Positions 1 through 8,311 of a DNA stretch of 64,000 nucleotides are shown in pieces. Position numbers and translations under genes: made by a program. The notes below the pieces were generated by a model, which saw nothing but the letters and a program-made list of their open reading frames with translations, was not told where the DNA came from and searched no databases. The stretch's first letter is position 1. The number at the start of each line of letters is the position of its first letter. Source of the stretch: Aquamicrobium zhengzhouense (GTDB lineage: Bacteria; Pseudomonadota; Alphaproteobacteria; Rhizobiales; Rhizobiaceae); NCBI RefSeq assembly GCF_016124105.1, contig NZ_JADGMQ010000003.1, positions 264,910-328,909 on the forward strand, written 5' to 3'.

Positions 1-2
1 AT

Positions 3-464
3 CGTGCCGAAAGCGATGTCGCGTTCTATGGCCGATGCAAGCGCGCGCTCATCGTGAGCGATTGGATTGCTGGCGAACCGACCAATGATATCGAGGCTCG
101 GTACTCGTCTAATGCCTTTGTCAGGGTAGGGCACGGCGACATTCGTGGTTACGCGGATGGCTCTCGCTTCCTATTGGAGTCCGCGCTGCGCATAGCAGCG
201 ATCGTGCTGGAGCGGGCCGAGGAACAAGAGGCGGCAGCGCTATTGCTCACCCGGCTTGATCTCGGCCTTCCAGTCGAAGCGTTGCCCTTGAGCACGCTTG
301 GCTTTCCGCTGACACGGGGGGAAATTCTCGCACTATTTCGAGCCGGTCATTTGAACCGAGAGGCAATCGCTGCCTTAACCGCAGATGCTGTTGCTGGAAT
401 CATCGGCCGGCGCGGACGTGAACTGCATGAGGCGATGCAGCCCGTTCTACCAGGGGTAATCTAG
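3..464 (+). CDS. C-terminal part of an SF2 (SKI2-like) DEAD/DEAH helicase, cut by the window edge
   Basis: The frame is open from base 3, so the gene begins outside the window; only the last 153 residues are seen. The segment runs W-I-x-G-E then N-D-I-E, a G-D-I-R-G-Y-A-D stretch and a helical L-L-E-S-A-L-R-I-A. This resembles the post-RecA winged-helix/ratchet part of SKI2-like helicases, where an E-I-E..F and a G-x-I..lAd pattern recur. No motor motif is in view. It sits 65 bases before the sigma-like gene on the same strand, so it probably belongs to the same operon. Hachiman HamB and other defence helicases have such an architecture, but assigning it to any named system would be inference. 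An internal ATG at base 54 is not the true start. Confidence 0.55.
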   Translation, partial: RAESDVAFYGRCKRALIVSDWIAGEPTNDIEARYSSNAFVRVGHGDIRGYADGSRFLLESALRIAAIVLERAEEQEAAALLLTRLDLGLPVEALPLSTLGFPLTRGEILALFRAGHLNREAIAALTADAVAGIIGRRGRELHEAMQPVLPGVI

Positions 465-529
465 GTGGTGTGGGGTGTTGTGAGCACATGTCTGAATTTG
501 AAGAGTGCTGGCGAGAAGAGGGCGGCACG

Positions 530-1384
530 ATGAAGCAGTTGGGGGGAGCCGTTGGTGCGATGGGAGTGGCAGGACCGAGCGGCGCGGGTGAAATGATAGC
601 TAACTCGCTTCGAAAACGTCGGCTCAATGGGGAACTTTACGAGCGCGATCCGAAGGTAGAAGCGCTCATCGCCGAATTGGCGATCCTGCCGCGTGACGAG
701 TTGATTGCCAGGGCGGAAATCACCAAGCGTTCCGACCCGGGCTACATCCCTAGCGAATGTCTCGTCTATTTCATTCGCGCGAGCCGTCGAGACAACAACG
801 AGGCGTGGTTCGAACGCCTCTATCGGATCCTGATCGGACGGGTGCTGCGCAGCTTGCCCAAGGAAAGCTCTGATGGCAGGACGGAATCGCTGACGCGCGG
901 GGTCGTGCGCGACCAGGTGTTCAGCCGGTTCGTCGAGCTCCTTTCGGCGGATCGCGCCGACTATGCCGACAAGCTCGACTATTTCGAGGTGCGCTTTGAT
1001 GGCGCGCTGGCAAGCCTGCGGCGCGATGCGCAGGAAAAGGCCTGGCGCGACGAAAATCGTTCCCAGCCCCTCGAATATGACGAGGAGAGTGGTGAACTGT
1101 CACCAGAGGTCGAGGCGGCCGCGGGGGCCCACGATCCCTTCGCCGCGTCGGATTTCGACGATCCGGCTTACCGGTCGCGCCTGGATGGAGCGATTGAAGC
1201 TCTACCGATAGAACAAAGCAGGATCATTCACATGCTCAGACAAGGCTTTCCCATCGACTCGAAGGAACCGGACGTCATGACCATCGCCAAGGCCCTGGGC
1301 CGCTCCGAAAAGACGATCCGAACCTACCGTGACAAGGCCTTCGCCACCCTGCGAGCCGCCATGACCAACGGAGACGAGCGGTGA
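530..1384 (+). CDS. sigma-70-family-like protein
   Basis: A protein of 284 residues if started at the ATG at 530, which has an AAGAGGG ribosome site about 8 bases upstream; in-frame GTG 470 and ATG 488 are alternatives. The C-terminal 70 residues look like sigma region 4: an I-E-A-L-P-x-E-Q-S-R-I-I helix followed by a helix-turn-helix T-I-A-K-A-L-G-R-S-E-K-T-I-R-T-Y. The central part (F-x-R-L-Y-R-I-L-I-G-R-V-L) resembles an ECF region 2, though the -10-recognition residues are not obvious. The stop overlaps the GTG of the next gene, so the two are translationally coupled. It may direct transcription of the island or be a DNA-binding subunit; the function is not known. Confidence 0.55.
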   Translation: MKQLGGAVGAMGVAGPSGAGEMIANSLRKRRLNGELYERDPKVEALIAELAILPRDELIARAEITKRSDPGYIPSECLVYFIRASRRDNNEAWFERLYRILIGRVLRSLPKESSDGRTESLTRGVVRDQVFSRFVELLSADRADYADKLDYFEVRFDGALASLRRDAQEKAWRDENRSQPLEYDEESGELSPEVEAAAGAHDPFAASDFDDPAYRSRLDGAIEALPIEQSRIIHMLRQGFPIDSKEPDVMTIAKALGRSEKTIRTYRDKAFATLRAAMTNGDER

Positions 1385-1959
1385 GCCCCGCCGGTGCACG
1401 ACCATCCCGCGAGTCCGTGCTCGACGCGTTCGCCGTTGAGAGCGAGCCTGGCCGCTCGACCCTAGAACGCTATCTGCGGCTTTACCCAGAATATGCTGGG
1501 GAGCTCGTCGACCTCTCGCGCGAACTCCGCCGCGAGTCTTACGAAGACGCCGCACCCCTCTCTTCTGGCGATCAGGCGCTGATCGATGCGGCTTGGTCGC
1601 AACACGCGAAGGCTGTGCCGGCGGCGGCACCCGACCCTTTCGCGGCGCTGACGGTTGATGACTGGCGCACCGTCGCCCAGGATTTGGACGTGCCCCGACA
1701 GGTCGTGACCGCGCTGCGCGAACGGCGGGTCTCTCTCGTCAGTATCCCGCGACGCTTCCTGGCGATGTTAGCTGAGGCGATGCGCAGCTCTGTCGCGCAG
1801 TTGGAGTCGTCCTGGGAGCCAGCTCCGCTGCTCGTCGCGCGCAGCTACAAGGCCGATAATAAGCCGGCGGCGGGCGAGCAGGTCACCTTCGAGCAGGTGC
1901 TGATCGACGCTGGCGTTCCGGCCGAGATGCGCGCCAGATTGCTGGCGGAGGCTGACTGA
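1381..1959 (+). CDS. hypothetical protein coupled to the sigma-like gene
   Basis: 192 residues, starting at a GTG inside the stop region of the preceding gene and ending 1 base before the ATG of the following giant gene, so the three are one transcript. I do not recognise the family. The N-terminal R-S-T-L-E-R-Y-L-R-L-Y-P-E-Y-A-G-E-L-V-D-L-S-R-E-L segment is a predicted amphipathic helix pair. The middle T-V-A-Q-D-L-D-V-P-R-Q-V-V-T-A-L-R-E-R-R-V looks like a helix-turn-helix or DNA-binding helical bundle (XRE-like). No cysteines, membrane segments or signal peptide are seen. Its position next to a sigma-like protein would suit an anti-sigma or co-regulator, but that is inference only. Confidence 0.5.
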   Translation: MSPAGARPSRESVLDAFAVESEPGRSTLERYLRLYPEYAGELVDLSRELRRESYEDAAPLSSGDQALIDAAWSQHAKAVPAAAPDPFAALTVDDWRTVAQDLDVPRQVVTALRERRVSLVSIPRRFLAMLAEAMRSSVAQLESSWEPAPLLVARSYKADNKPAAGEQVTFEQVLIDAGVPAEMRARLLAEAD

Positions 1960-1960
1960 C

Positions 1961-4900
1961 ATGGATAGTGTGGAGCTCGCCAGGCAAGTCGCCGCTGAGC
2001 TTCACGCTCGCCTCGTTGCATCCGGCGCCGATCCCTGGTCGCCTTATGATTTTGCTGTCGCTGAGGCCAAGTGGCGAGGGATCGACGTCGAGCCAACGGC
2101 GGCAGGGGCGGCTGTCCTCAACGGTGGCCGCGCGACCTTTGTCGCCGCCGACGATCTGATCCTCCATGAAAACATCGGATCTAGGTTCGAGCAGGCCTTC
2201 CTCGTGGCGCATGAGATCGGCCATGTAGAGCTTGGCGACGATCCCGAAGGTGAGCCCGCGCCGGCGATTGATCCGGCCCGCGCGGCCGAGCCGTCGCCGG
2301 TCGGGATCGATCGGGTGATCGACTATGGGCGCAGGCAGCGTCGCGAGGTCCAGATGGATCTTTTCGCGCGCGAACTGCTGATCCCGCGAAACGTCGTGCG
2401 GGCGCTTCATGTGGATGGCGGCCTTTCCGCTTCTGAGATCGCTGCAAAACTCGGGGCGCCGTTCGAGGTCGTGGCGCAGCAGTTGTTCGATGCCTTGCTG
2501 TTGCCGCCGGTGCCGCCCACGCCGGCGGCAACGCACGTCGAACGGCCGCTCAATCCGCTGCAAGCGGCGGCGGCGGCGCATCGCGGGGAAGCCTATCTGC
2601 TGGAAGCGGGTCCTGGCACCGGGAAGACCCAGACGTTGATCGCGCGTGTCGAAGGCCTTCTGGAAGAGGGTATCGATCCCAGGCGTATCTTGCTCCTAAC
2701 CTTCTCGAACAAGGCGGCGGGTGAGATGGCCGAAAGGATCGCGCGCAAGCGGCCCGAGGCGGCGGCCGCGATGTGGATCGGCACGTTCCATGCCTTCGGC
2801 CTCGATATCATCCGTCGCTTCCACGCGGAGCTCGGCCTGTCGAAAGACCCGCGGATGATGGATAGGACCGAGGCGGTCGAGCTCCTCGAGGAGGAGTTTC
2901 CGCGGCTGAGGCTCGCGCACTACCGCAACCTCTATGATCCCACCCAGATCATCGCTGACATGCTGGCCGCCGTCTCGCGGGCGAAGGACGAGGTAGTCGA
3001 CGCTGAAACCTACGCCGGACTCGCCGATGCCATGTTGGCGAAGGCGGGTGATCCGGAAGCGCGTGAAGCGGCAGAACGCGCTGTCGAGGTGGCCCGTGTC
3101 TATGCCGCCTATGAACAGCTCAAGCGCAACGCGCACTGCATTGACTTCGGCGATCTTGTCGCTTTGCCAGTGCAACTGCTCGAAAAGGACGCGGCCATCT
3201 GTGCGGCGCTGCAGGCGCGATATGATCATGTCCTGGTCGATGAGTATCAGGACGTGAACCGCAGCAGCGTCCGGTTGCTGAGGGCGCTACGGCCTGACGG
3301 CCGCAATCTCTGGATGGTCGGTGACGCCAAGCAGTCGATCTACCGTTTTCGCGGCGCCTCATCCTTCAACATGACCCGGTTCGGCAAGGAGGACTTCCCC
3401 GGCGGCAAGCGCGGTCGATTGAAGCGCAACTACCGTTCGGTGCCTGAGATCGTTGCCAGCTTCTCCGGCTTTGCGATCACGATGCGCGCGGGCGACGCGG
3501 ACAGCGGCCTCGAAGCGGTTAGGGAAGCTAATGGACATAGGCCGGAGCTGCGCACGGTCCAGCGCGCCGAGCTGCAGCAGGTCGCTTTGGCCGATGCAAT
3601 CGAGGAACTCCGGCGCGAGGGCTACGCCTATCGCGAGCAGGCAGTCCTATGCACCGGTAACGAAAAGCTGTCGACGATCGGTCAGGACCTCGAACGGCTG
3701 GGTGTGCCGGTCCTGTTTCTGGGCAGTCTGTTCGAGCGGGGGGAGGTCAAGGATCTTCTGGCTCTTCTTTCGATCCTTGTCGACCGGCGCGCCATGGGCC
3801 TGGTGCGCATTGCCTGCTGGCCGGACTTTGTCACCAGCTTCGCCGATGTGGCCGCGGTCTTTGACCATCTACGGGCGGCCGGGCATGCGCCGGCCAGTTG
3901 GCTGCGGGATGGCGAGACGATCCCCGGTTTGAGCGACGGCGGGCGACGGACCCTTGTCGGGCTCGCGGCTGCGCTCGACGGGTTCGATCAGACGGCCTCG
4001 CCCTGGACCGTGCTCGCGATGCTGCTGCTTGATCGCACGCGCATTGCTGCACGGTTCGTAACGTCGGCGGACCTCGCCGATCGCACGCGCGGCATCGCGA
4101 TTTGGCAGTTCCTCAACTTCGTGCGGGGGCAGCCGGCCGGACGCGGGCTGCCCATCACCCGCCTGCTCGATCGAGTGCGCAGGCTTGTCCGGCTCGGCGA
4201 CGATCGCGATCTGCGTCAGTTGCCGGCGGCCGCGCAACATCTCGACGCAGTGCGGCTGATGACTATCCACGGCGCCAAGGGCTTGGAGTTTGGCGGCGTT
4301 CATATCCCTGGGCTCAACAGCGATACGATCCCACGCACGCCGCCGGCACCGCCCTGTCCGGCGCCCGATGGCATGATCGTAGGCGCCGAAGGCAGCGCGA
4401 TCGAGACGTTCCGCGCGGGTCAGGCCGAGGAGCAGGAGTGTCTGTTCTACGTGGCGCAGTCGCGCGCCCGCGACCGCCTGATCCTTTATGCGCCGACCGA
4501 GAAGAGCAACGGCCACAACCGACCGCTGTCGCCATTCCTCGACCGTCTCGGGGGCACCCTGACGCGCCGCTCGGTCGTGCCGGCGCGGCCGCTTCCCGTG
4601 GCCGCGGAAGCTCGGGAAATCGATTTGATAGTCGACGGACGGCTACGCTTCGGCGCCCCGCAGATCGCTCTTTATGAATCCTGCCCGCGCCGCTTCTTCT
4701 ACACGCATGTCCTGCAGGTCGGCGGCCGGCGGACCGCGACTGCCTTCATGCATCTGCACGAGGCGGTTCGCGTGGTGGTCGAGGTGGTGATCGCTGCAAA
4801 CGAGCCCGTGACCGAGCGGGACCTGGAGGATCGCACCGACGCGGCGCTTGCCGATCGAGGTCTGGGCGACCATGGCTATCGCGCGGAATTTCGCGATCTG

Positions 4901-5362
4901 GCCCTTGCGATGCTGCGCTTCTTCCTATCGAACCGCGCTGGCGCGGCTGTCGAAACGCCCGTTGCGCTTAGCCTCAATTTCGGCGGCGAGGAGATCGTGG
5001 TTCGGCCGGATGAGGTGCTGGTGCGGCCGGACGGCGTTCGTGCCGTACGTCACATTCGCACGGGCCATATGCGGTCGGCCGAGAGCGAGGATGTCGGGGC
5101 GGCGGCGCTGATGCTGGCGGTCCAACGTGCCTCGCCCGGCGCTGTCGCTGAGCTTGTCCATCTTTCCGACGGCGAGACGCATGCCATCGCGTTGTCGGAT
5201 CGGAAGCTGAAGGGGCGCAAGGACAAGCTCGTAGAGTTTCTCGGCGACATCCGGGCGGGGCGGTTTCCGGCCCAGGTTTCGTCGCGCACCTGCCCGAACT
5301 GTCCGGCCTTCTTCATCTGCGGCCAGACCCCGGACGGCCCCTTGAAAAAAAAGTTCGCCTGA
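1961..5362 (+). CDS. ImmA/IrrE metallopeptidase - UvrD/Rep helicase - AddB-type Fe-S domain fusion
   Basis: 1133 residues in three parts. Residues 1-180 are an ImmA/IrrE-type zinc peptidase with HEIGH at 84-88 and a following helix Q-M-D-L-F-A-R-E-L-L. Residues 197-890 are an SF1A UvrD/Rep motor: Q-motif L-N-P-L-Q, Walker A AGPGTGKT (216-223), motif Ia L-T-F-S-N-K-A-A, Walker B V-D-E-Y-Q-D (426-431), motif III G-D-A-K-Q-S-I-Y-R-F-R-G, motif V M-T-I-H-G-A-K-G-L-E-F (from 767) and motif VI Y-V-A-Q-S-R-A-R. The C-terminal part carries four cysteines spaced like the AddB/RecB-family Fe-S clasp: C908, C1111, C1114, C1120. The expected PD-(D/E)xK core (about 1008-1035) looks degenerate: where D-x-K is expected the sequence reads R-H-I-R-T-G. 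ImmA proteins cleave repressors, so this may be a sensor-protease coupled to a DNA motor in phage defence (inference). Confidence 0.85.
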   Translation: MDSVELARQVAAELHARLVASGADPWSPYDFAVAEAKWRGIDVEPTAAGAAVLNGGRATFVAADDLILHENIGSRFEQAFLVAHEIGHVELGDDPEGEPAPAIDPARAAEPSPVGIDRVIDYGRRQRREVQMDLFARELLIPRNVVRALHVDGGLSASEIAAKLGAPFEVVAQQLFDALLLPPVPPTPAATHVERPLNPLQAAAAAHRGEAYLLEAGPGTGKTQTLIARVEGLLEEGIDPRRILLLTFSNKAAGEMAERIARKRPEAAAAMWIGTFHAFGLDIIRRFHAELGLSKDPRMMDRTEAVELLEEEFPRLRLAHYRNLYDPTQIIADMLAAVSRAKDEVVDAETYAGLADAMLAKAGDPEAREAAERAVEVARVYAAYEQLKRNAHCIDFGDLVALPVQLLEKDAAICAALQARYDHVLVDEYQDVNRSSVRLLRALRPDGRNLWMVGDAKQSIYRFRGASSFNMTRFGKEDFPGGKRGRLKRNYRSVPEIVASFSGFAITMRAGDADSGLEAVREANGHRPELRTVQRAELQQVALADAIEELRREGYAYREQAVLCTGNEKLSTIGQDLERLGVPVLFLGSLFERGEVKDLLALLSILVDRRAMGLVRIACWPDFVTSFADVAAVFDHLRAAGHAPASWLRDGETIPGLSDGGRRTLVGLAAALDGFDQTASPWTVLAMLLLDRTRIAARFVTSADLADRTRGIAIWQFLNFVRGQPAGRGLPITRLLDRVRRLVRLGDDRDLRQLPAAAQHLDAVRLMTIHGAKGLEFGGVHIPGLNSDTIPRTPPAPPCPAPDGMIVGAEGSAIETFRAGQAEEQECLFYVAQSRARDRLILYAPTEKSNGHNRPLSPFLDRLGGTLTRRSVVPARPLPVAAEAREIDLIVDGRLRFGAPQIALYESCPRRFFYTHVLQVGGRRTATAFMHLHEAVRVVVEVVIAANEPVTERDLEDRTDAALADRGLGDHGYRAEFRDLALAMLRFFLSNRAGAAVETPVALSLNFGGEEIVVRPDEVLVRPDGVRAVRHIRTGHMRSAESEDVGAAALMLAVQRASPGAVAELVHLSDGETHAIALSDRKLKGRKDKLVEFLGDIRAGRFPAQVSSRTCPNCPAFFICGQTPDGPLKKKFA

Positions 5363-5443
5363 CCTTACCGGTCGGCCGACCTCGCTCCGATTGGACCCTT
5401 AGAGCCGCGGCGTCGCCTCGGAAGAAACTAAGGATCCAATCTT

Positions 5444-6190
5444 ATGACTACCGAAGAACTTCTTGATTACGACGATCTCGGCGACGCCCTGCGCGAAGGC
5501 CGGGCGTTGCGTCCGGCGCGGGAATATCGCTTTCTCCTCGCGCAGGGCGATCTCAACTTCAAGTCCCGCGTGGTGAGCGATCCCGTGCCGCTCGGTCGCC
5601 AGTTGCTTGAGGCCGCGGCGCTCGACCCGCGGGACGGCTACAGCCTCTTCGCGATCCTGCCCTCGGGCGATTTCGAGGATGTGAGGCTTAACGAGCCGTT
5701 CGACCTGCGTGAGCGCGGTGCCGAGCGATTCATCGTCTTTCAGACCGATCGCGACTTCAAGCTGACCCTCAACGACGACGAGCTGCGCTGGGGCAAACCG
5801 GCCATCAGCGGCACGATCCTCTATGGCCTCGCTAAGCCGGGTGAAGGCGAGGGAGTCTTCCTCGAAGTCCCTGGCGGCGAAGATCGCCTTGTCGAACATG
5901 GTGACCTGATCGATCTGACCGAGCCCGGCATCGAGCGGTTTATCACCGCGCGGCTGACGTTCGAGATCGTCGTCAATTCGCGGCCGCGCACGGTGAACGC
6001 CCGCACGGTCACGTTCGAGCAGATCGTCCAGCTCGCCTTCCCGGGCCAGCACGAGCTCAACGTCGTCTTCTCGATGACTTACCGGCACGCGGCATCGACG
6101 CCGCACGCTGGTGAGCTCGGGGCTGGCGGCTCCGTCGATGTCAAGAAGAAGGGCACGGTGTTCAATGTCACGCGCACTGTTCAGTCTTAA
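5444..6190 (+). CDS. multi-ubiquitin (three ubiquitin-like beta-grasp repeats) protein
   Basis: 248 residues after an AAGGAT ribosome site. The sequence divides into three similar units, roughly 25-100, 101-165 and 166-248. Each starts with a beta strand (Y-R-F-L-L, F-K-L-T-L-N-D, L-T-F-E-I-V-V-N) and contains a short helix followed by strands, as in the multi-ubiquitin family (PF14452). The unit boundaries are by eye. The C terminus is T-V-F-N-V-T-R-T-V-Q-S, without a terminal Gly-Gly, so if it is conjugated it is either trimmed or uses a different chemistry. It overlaps the start of the E1 gene by 26 bases. In this family the protein is the modifier that the neighbouring E1 adenylates; the target is unknown. 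Confidence 0.8.
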   Translation: MTTEELLDYDDLGDALREGRALRPAREYRFLLAQGDLNFKSRVVSDPVPLGRQLLEAAALDPRDGYSLFAILPSGDFEDVRLNEPFDLRERGAERFIVFQTDRDFKLTLNDDELRWGKPAISGTILYGLAKPGEGEGVFLEVPGGEDRLVEHGDLIDLTEPGIERFITARLTFEIVVNSRPRTVNARTVTFEQIVQLAFPGQHELNVVFSMTYRHAASTPHAGELGAGGSVDVKKKGTVFNVTRTVQS

Positions 6191-7337
6191 TCCGGACCTC
6201 AAGCGGCTGCTGGATGAGGGTTACTTCGTCCAGCAGCAGGGTGGACATCTCGTTATGCGCGAGGTGCCCTACGTCGATGCGCGCCGGGAGGTGCGCATCG
6301 GCACTCTCATCTCCAGCCTCACGCTGGCCGGAGATCACACGCGCACCCCCGACACCCACGTCGTCCATTGGGACGGTGACTTTCCGTGCCACGCCGATGG
6401 CTCGCCTATCCAGGGCATCTCGCACGCGGCAGGCGCCTTCGATCTCGGCCATGGCCTGAAGGCGACGCACAGCTTCTCGAGCAAACCGGATGGAGGGTAC
6501 GCCGACTACCACCATAAGATGACGAGCTACGCGAACATCATTGCGGGGCCGGCTGCGGTGTTGAAGCCCGGCGCGACGGCTCGTACCTTCCGTGAGCCGG
6601 AAAAAGAGGAAGAGATCGTCTTCAATTACGTCGAGACCGCCTCCGACCGTGTCGGAATTGGCGTCCTGACCGAACGGCTCATCAACGAACGAGTCGCCAT
6701 CATCGGCGGCGGCGGCACCGGCGGCTACATTCTGGATTTCGTCGCCAAGACGCCGGTTCGTGAAATTCGACTCTTCGACAGCGACGAGTTCCTGACCCAC
6801 AACGCGTTTCGCGCGCCGGGTGCTCCGAGTCTGGAGGAACTGCGAGAAGCGCCGAAGAAGGTTGACTATCTGAAGCGCATCTACAGCCGGATGCATCGGA
6901 ATATTGTGGCGCACGACATCGCGCTCGGCGTCGACAACATCCATCTCCTTGACGGCATCACCTTCGCATTCCTGTCCCTCGATGCGGGTGACGCGAAGCG
7001 GTTGATCGTCGAGAAGCTCGAGGCGATTGGTGCCGCGTTCGTCGATGTCGGTATGGGCCTTGAGCTCGATGAGGGATCGCTCGGCGGCATCCTGCGGGTG
7101 ACCGCCAGCACGCCGGAGAAGCGGGATCACGCCCGGCAGCGCATCTCCTTCGCTGGCGGCGGCGCGAAGGACATCTACGCGTCCAACATTCAAGTCGCGG
7201 ATCTCAACGCCTTGAATGCCGTCCTCGCGGTCGTGAAGTGGAAGAAGATCCGCGGATTCTATCGCGATCTCGAGCGCGAGCACCACTGCACCTACACCAC
7301 CGATGGCAACATGCTGATCAATGGGGACCTTGGGTGA
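6165..7337 (+). CDS. E1-like ThiF adenylyltransferase with N-terminal DUF6791-like domain
   Basis: 390 residues from ATG 6165, chosen because the alternative at 6111 would add an Arg/Ser-rich tail overlapping the modifier gene. Residues 1-150 (L-L-D-E-G-Y at the start, V-V-H-W-D-G-D-F-P near 70) resemble the domain called DUF6791 that precedes ThiF in such operons. From 177 there is a Rossmann nucleotide loop V-A-I-I-G-G-G-G-T-G-G, then F-D-S-D-E-F-L-T-H-N-A-F-R, the E1 signature that binds ATP and Mg. Only two cysteines exist in the whole protein: one near residue 75 (F-P-C-H) and one near the C terminus (H-H-C-T-Y). None lies in the T-A-S-T-P-E-K-R stretch where a catalytic E1 cysteine is expected. 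It would activate the multi-ubiquitin protein by adenylation, but transfer must be noncanonical or absent. Confidence 0.8.
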   Translation: MSRALFSLNPDLKRLLDEGYFVQQQGGHLVMREVPYVDARREVRIGTLISSLTLAGDHTRTPDTHVVHWDGDFPCHADGSPIQGISHAAGAFDLGHGLKATHSFSSKPDGGYADYHHKMTSYANIIAGPAAVLKPGATARTFREPEKEEEIVFNYVETASDRVGIGVLTERLINERVAIIGGGGTGGYILDFVAKTPVREIRLFDSDEFLTHNAFRAPGAPSLEELREAPKKVDYLKRIYSRMHRNIVAHDIALGVDNIHLLDGITFAFLSLDAGDAKRLIVEKLEAIGAAFVDVGMGLELDEGSLGGILRVTASTPEKRDHARQRISFAGGGAKDIYASNIQVADLNALNAVLAVVKWKKIRGFYRDLEREHHCTYTTDGNMLINGDLG

Positions 7338-7774
7338 TGCGTCACAAGCGACTCGATCATCGTTTCCTCGAACATATTCCTGAACGCCTGGAGCCAGGCG
7401 TCCTCTATATTTCGATGGGATATGCGACATCGGCCCATAGCTGCTGCTGCGGTTGCGGCGAGGAGGTTGTGGCGCCCTTCACGCCGACCGATTGGAAGAT
7501 GACGTTCGACGGCGAGACCGTCTCGCTTCGGCCGTCGATCGGTAATTGGAGCTTGAAGTGCCGGTCACACTACGTGATCGATCGCGGCAAGGTGATTAAA
7601 GCCGGCCCTTGGAGTGACGAGCAGGTTGAAGCAGAGCGTCGTCGTGATCGCGCTGCCAAAACACAGTTTTACGGGCAGGCGCCAAAGATTGAACCTTCTG
7701 TTCAGTCTGCTCCTGTGAAGGCGGCGCCAAGCTTCTGGCGTCGGATCTGGAACTGGATATCTGGCAGGTCGTAA
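7337..7774 (+). CDS. Cys-rich DUF6527-like partner of the E1/multi-ubiquitin pair
   Basis: 145 residues; the ATG at 7337 overlaps the E1 stop (TGATG), so the two are coupled. Residues about 25-85 hold the conserved part: S-x-C-C-C-G-C-G-E-E-V near 36-46, then D-W-K-M-T-F-D-G-x-T-V-S-L-x-P-S-I-G-N-W and C-R-S-H-Y-V-I. The Cys/His set (CCCGC plus C-x2-H) suggests a structural zinc site. The last 60 residues are charged and then Trp-rich (F-W-R-R-I-W-N-W-I). Families at this place have been proposed as E3-like, E2-like or deconjugating partners. I recall literature treating DUF6527 as a protease of ubiquitin-like pathways but cannot verify it, so the activity is left open. Confidence 0.7.
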   Translation: MRHKRLDHRFLEHIPERLEPGVLYISMGYATSAHSCCCGCGEEVVAPFTPTDWKMTFDGETVSLRPSIGNWSLKCRSHYVIDRGKVIKAGPWSDEQVEAERRRDRAAKTQFYGQAPKIEPSVQSAPVKAAPSFWRRIWNWISGRS

Positions 7775-7777
7775 CGG

Positions 7778-7808
7778 TAAGCCCGGTGGCAATATGTCGT
7801 CGGGCTTA
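7778..7808 (+). terminator. inverted repeat just after the ubiquitin-like operon
   Basis: TAAGCCCG at 7778-7785 and CGGGCTTA at 7801-7808 are exact inverted arms separated by 15 bases, beginning 4 bases after the stop of the DUF6527-like gene. There is no following T-run, so it may be a weak or Rho-assisted end of the operon. Confidence 0.4.
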
Positions 7809-8311
7809 GCGCGCTTCCAGTGCCGAGTCTGGCCTTGCAAGAGCGCAGACGCAAAACCGAACTATCGTCCACTAGGACAGATGCGGCGTGGACGTCGGCT
7901 ACCTAACTAAGGCCAGATTCCGCTCCAACGAGGTCAAGGTTCTGGCGGTCAGACAGCGTCACCTTATCCGAGGTTTGGGAGACGGTGAACTCAGTACGGA
8001 ATTTCTTAAGTGATTGAGTTTGCTGAAGAAGTATAGAAATCTTATTGTGGCTTCATTTCGAAGAAAACTGGTAATTTATCATCCCACTCCGTCCGGACGT
8101 GGCCGACAATAAGCTAATAAAATCAGTTATTTCCGTGATCGTCCGGGACTATGCGTGACCCGAAATGCCCATGGGGTATCGAGCGGGATAGTTGTGGAAC
8201 ACACGACAAATTTAAGTATCTGACTGTAAATAAACAGAAATCATGAAGGATTCTGGTAAGAGGGGACGTTAACAGGGGTATGTTATCCGTGTCCAGCCGT
8301 GATCATCACGT
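7809..8311. other. gene-free stretch between defence operon and metal/redox cargo
   Basis: About 500 bases with no convincing reading frame on either strand. Bases roughly 7990-8280 are clearly richer in A+T than the flanks, which suits a junction between two acquired blocks. A perfect 10-base palindrome CGTCCGGACG is near 8091. I see no recognisable transposase or integrase remnant. Confidence 0.4.

Noticed and set aside
6168..7430. 420-residue minus-strand frame over the E1 gene
   Set aside because: The plus strand has the ThiF motifs and overlapping operon structure; the minus frame has none.
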